From Bacteroidales bacterium (GTDB lineage Bacteria; Bacteroidota; Bacteroidia; Bacteroidales; F082), in the NCBI GenBank assembly GCA_023229135.1, contig JALNZT010000023.1:3660-67659 (forward strand): a DNA stretch of 64,000 nt, read 5' to 3'. This document shows, piece after piece, positions 61,805-64,000 of the stretch; the first letter of the stretch is position 1; the number at the start of each line of letters is the position of its first letter. The notes below the pieces were generated by a model that did not search any database, was not told the origin of the DNA, and saw nothing but the letters and a program-made list of their open reading frames with translations. The position numbers and the translations under genes are program-made.

Positions 61805-62698
61805 ATGGCTTTTATTCAAAAAGATAAGGTATTCTCAAAAAGGTGGATTATAAATTATTCACTCATTACTATAGGCGCCTTTATTTTGGCTGCAGGCTTC
61901 GTACTATTTATCACGCCATATAAAATTGTTCCGGGCGGTGTTTATGGCATTGCCATTATGATTCACTATCTGATAGGCTCGCCGGTGGGCTTAACAGCAC
62001 TGTTTATGGATGTCCCACTTACAATTATTGGCATAAAAGTGCTTGGCCCCCGCTTTGGATATAAAACTGTTGTAGGCTTTTTGCTCACTGCATTTTTTGT
62101 TGATGGAATCACGTATATATATGGTGATCTGCCGCTTGTACCCAATGAACCACTGTTAAGTGCGATTTTTGGTGGCGTGTTTTTAGGTACTGGACTCGGC
62201 ATGATCTTTAAATCAAAAGCTACTTCGGGCGGCACCGATATTATTGCCATGATCTTAAGCCGATACACCCATCTTCCTGTCGGGCAGCTGCTTATTTATG
62301 TTGATTCCGCCATCGTACTTATCGGCTTGCTGGTATTTCAAGACTGGCGCATTCCACTTTATTCGCTCATCGTGATCTATATCACCGGCAAAGTGATTGA
62401 CACTATTTTGCAAGGATTAGACTATGACAAAACGCTTTTTATCATCAGTGATAAACATGAAGAAATACGGGCAAAAATTATCGACGATCTGAATCGAGGC
62501 GGCACATATATCAAAGCAAAAGGTATGTATAATGGTGATGATAAAACGGTTATTTTCACCGTTGTGAACCGCCGCGAACTGGCGATGTTGCAGGACTACA
62601 TAAACCATATTGATCCACACGCTTTTGTTACAGTAATCAATGCAAACGAGATTTTGGGAGAAGGCTTTAAGTCGCTAAATGAAAAAGTAAACTCCTAA
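61805..62698 (+). CDS. YitT family membrane protein (first copy)
   Basis: A 297-residue protein. Five membrane helices of DUF161 (about 15-210), with P-Y-K-I-V-P-G-G-V-Y-G-I and T-S-G-G-T-D-I-I, followed by a DUF2179 cytoplasmic domain (about 215-290) with G-T-Y-I-K-A-K-G-M-Y. The function of YitT proteins is not settled; the DUF2179 part is ACT/PII-like. Forms a tandem pair with the next gene, 2 bases apart. Confidence 0.9.
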   Translation: MAFIQKDKVFSKRWIINYSLITIGAFILAAGFVLFITPYKIVPGGVYGIAIMIHYLIGSPVGLTALFMDVPLTIIGIKVLGPRFGYKTVVGFLLTAFFVDGITYIYGDLPLVPNEPLLSAIFGGVFLGTGLGMIFKSKATSGGTDIIAMILSRYTHLPVGQLLIYVDSAIVLIGLLVFQDWRIPLYSLIVIYITGKVIDTILQGLDYDKTLFIISDKHEEIRAKIIDDLNRGGTYIKAKGMYNGDDKTVIFTVVNRRELAMLQDYINHIDPHAFVTVINANEILGEGFKSLNEKVNS

Positions 62699-62700
62699 AC

Positions 62701-63594
62701 ATGCCCTTCCTGGTAAAGTACCCGGCCTTTTCCAAATCCTGGCTGCATGCCTATGGATTAATTTTCGTTGGTGCTATACTAATTGCAGCAGGATATGTTT
62801 TTTTTATTACGCCACACAAAATCGTTCCCGGTGGCGTTTATGGTATCTCCATCGTCATCCACCACAGCTTCGGAACACCGGTGGGTTTAATTGCGTTGTT
62901 TTTTAACATTCCGCTCACGCTAATAGGTTTGAAGGTGCTGGGACCTCGTTTTGGAGCAAAAACCATTACCGGATTTTTGCTTACTTCGGGCTTTATGGAT
63001 GGGATGAGCTGGTTTTTTGGCGGTGAAGCTCTTATTCCCGACGATCCATTATTATCGGCAATATATGGTGGTGCCATTATTGGCGTAGGTGTTGGCTTAT
63101 TTTTTAAAGCCAAGGCGACTTGTGGTGGCACCGATGTGATGGCTATGATGCTCGGTAAATGGACTGGCAGGCCTTTGGGTCAACTGATGATGCTGGTTGA
63201 TTCATCTATCGTACTGCTTGGCACAATCGCTTTTTCTGACTGGTCGATCCCGCTTTATTCACTGATAGCTATATTTGTAATGGGTAAAACAATCGACGCT
63301 GTGCTCGAAGGCTTCCATGTGGCAAAAGTCGCCTTTATCATCTCGGAGCACCATGCCGTTTTATGCCAAAAAATTACCCGCGACTACAAACGTGGTGCTA
63401 CCCTGATAGAAGCAACAGGACTATTTAACGGCAGCGACAGAAAAGTGATTTTTGTGGTGCTTAACCGCAGAGAAATCACCCTGTTAAAAGAGTTTATTCG
63501 GGATGTGGATCCCAAAGCGTTTATGGTGAGCCTGAATGCTTCCGAGATTCTTGGAAGAGGCTTTAGGTCGTTGAAGGAGAAGTTAGAGAAATGA
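62701..63594 (+). CDS. YitT family membrane protein (second copy)
   Basis: A 297-residue paralogue of the preceding gene with identical layout: P-H-K-I-V-P-G-G-V-Y-G-I, T-C-G-G-T-D-V-M and a DUF2179 end with G-A-T-L-I-E-A-T-G-L-F. Identical lengths and a 2-base gap imply tandem duplication and co-translation. Confidence 0.9.
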   Translation: MPFLVKYPAFSKSWLHAYGLIFVGAILIAAGYVFFITPHKIVPGGVYGISIVIHHSFGTPVGLIALFFNIPLTLIGLKVLGPRFGAKTITGFLLTSGFMDGMSWFFGGEALIPDDPLLSAIYGGAIIGVGVGLFFKAKATCGGTDVMAMMLGKWTGRPLGQLMMLVDSSIVLLGTIAFSDWSIPLYSLIAIFVMGKTIDAVLEGFHVAKVAFIISEHHAVLCQKITRDYKRGATLIEATGLFNGSDRKVIFVVLNRREITLLKEFIRDVDPKAFMVSLNASEILGRGFRSLKEKLEK

Positions 63595-63756
63595 TATCAG
63601 GCCTGTATTTTTGAGGGAAAAAGGAAGTGGAAGCTTGTTGTTTTTATCGGATTGTACTTCAACAAAACCCATGCTGGCACCGATTTGCTTGTTCAGATCA
63701 CTCGTGGTTAGTGTGCTAAACCATACCGGAGTGCAATCAGTTTCTCTAAATAGAGT
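63583..63756 (-). pseudogene. Possible gene remnant, C-terminal fragment
   Basis: A 57-codon minus-strand frame without a start, preceded by an in-frame TAG, reads as a plausible protein end (T-D-C-T-P-V-W-F-S-T-L-T-T-S-D-L-N...L-P-L-P-F). Its stop overlaps the YitT 3' end by 12 bases. No family is recognised. It may be a fragment displaced by the repeats to its right. Confidence 0.3.
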
Positions 63757-63769
63757 CTACTGTAAAAGT

Positions 63770-63856
63770 CTGTCGCTCGCCAGATTTAAGGCGACAAGAC
63801 AAAGATGTATTAGCATACTTCGAGTCGCAGGCAACGAAGAAGATGGCGTGCGACAG
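63770..63856. repeat. 87-bp structured element
   Basis: CTGTCGC (63770-63776) pairs with GCGACAG (63850-63856). Inside are two hairpins: TCGCC/GGCGA (63777-63794) and CTTCG/CGAAG (63818-63839). This gives a three-stem cloverleaf-like fold. It is not a tRNA (no T-arm or CCA end) and may be a dispersed mobile palindrome or small RNA. Confidence 0.5.
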
Positions 63857-63929
63857 GCTAACCAACACTAAAATCAGAACTCCTGACCTTTCGTGAACTA
63901 TATTGTCGCACAAATAAAGTTTTTAAGGA

Positions 63930-64000
63930 CAAATCGGGCTTTAGCCCTGCCAACATTTTCCGTTATGGCGTCGCACCTACGGAGCTCTATTTTCGTATTC
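63930..64000. repeat. Dispersed repeat with GGGCTTTAGCCC core, copy at window end
   Basis: GGGCTTTAGCCCTGCCA at 63936-63952 and CGGAGCTCTATTTTCGTATTC at the end match blocks at 13340-13356 and 13637-13657. It is cut by the window edge. Confidence 0.6.

Noticed and set aside
63770..63856. tRNA-like cloverleaf
   Set aside because: No T-loop consensus (GTTCRA), no acceptor pairing of seven bases next to a discriminator base, and the anticodon arm is missing.

Overview
The window is a Bacteroidota chromosome segment, most likely from a Bacteroidales/Marinilabiliales-type environmental anaerobe or facultative organism. The evidence is a complete type IX secretion core (porP-gldK-gldL-gldM-gldN, 61.4-55.2 kb, minus strand), a PorW/SprE-like TPR lipoprotein at 4.4-1.8 kb, several secreted proteins with type A T9SS C-terminal sorting domains, a SusD-free set of outer-membrane barrels, and repeated TAnnTTTG promoter boxes. 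The genus cannot be fixed from sequence alone. No rRNA, tRNA, CRISPR array or integrase was seen.

Layout. 0-8 kb is housekeeping: a DUF4421 gene cut by the left edge, an AtpZ/bactofilin group, PorW/SprE, an M23 peptidase and the RseP site-2 protease. 8.3-13.2 kb is envelope and surface: a GLUG-type T9SS protein with a small Gly-rich one-TM partner, an unknown membrane protein, and an apolipoprotein N-acyltransferase membrane domain that lacks its nitrilase half. 13.2-13.7 kb is repeats, followed by a TPR/LuxR regulator.

15.7-25.2 kb is a minus-strand restriction-like operon: PLD-helicase, DUF1016 nuclease, Eco57I-type methyltransferase and a short EVE protein. The methyltransferase carries an in-frame REP-associated tyrosine transposase (RAYT) domain together with three 36-bp palindrome-bearing repeats, and the neighbouring nuclease gene carries two more in-frame palindromes. 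25.2-32.5 kb looks like a cassette-type accessory stretch: an oxidoreductase, a three-gene XRE - PHP/SMC-like ATPase (TrlF-type) - AlbA_2/HATPase operon that looks like a defence module, and a T9SS beta-propeller protein. All are on one strand and are separated by G/T-rich spacers, two of which carry attC-like imperfect hairpins.

33.1-41.2 kb is a tight plus-strand operon of unknown purpose: PqqD-like, ATP-grasp, PLP decarboxylase-like, urea transporter-M23 fusion, TPR-barrel and TPR genes, preceded by an AraC-type regulator. 41.4-46.3 kb is surface and periplasm again, including a second copy of the pairing of a T9SS protein with a small Gly-rich protein. 47.4-52.9 kb is a multihaem cytochrome c respiratory cluster with a CRP/FNR-like palindrome upstream. 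53.4-61.4 kb holds a glutaminyl cyclase-like M28 lipoprotein, a nitroreductase and the T9SS core. 61.8-63.6 kb has tandem YitT-family membrane proteins, and the right end is dispersed structured repeats.

The strongest candidates for undescribed biology are the RAYT-in-methyltransferase fusion with its in-frame palindromes, the XRE/PHP-ATPase/AlbA_2 operon, and the PqqD/ATP-grasp/decarboxylase/urea-transporter-peptidase operon. All identifications rest on reading motifs by eye; no database search was run.
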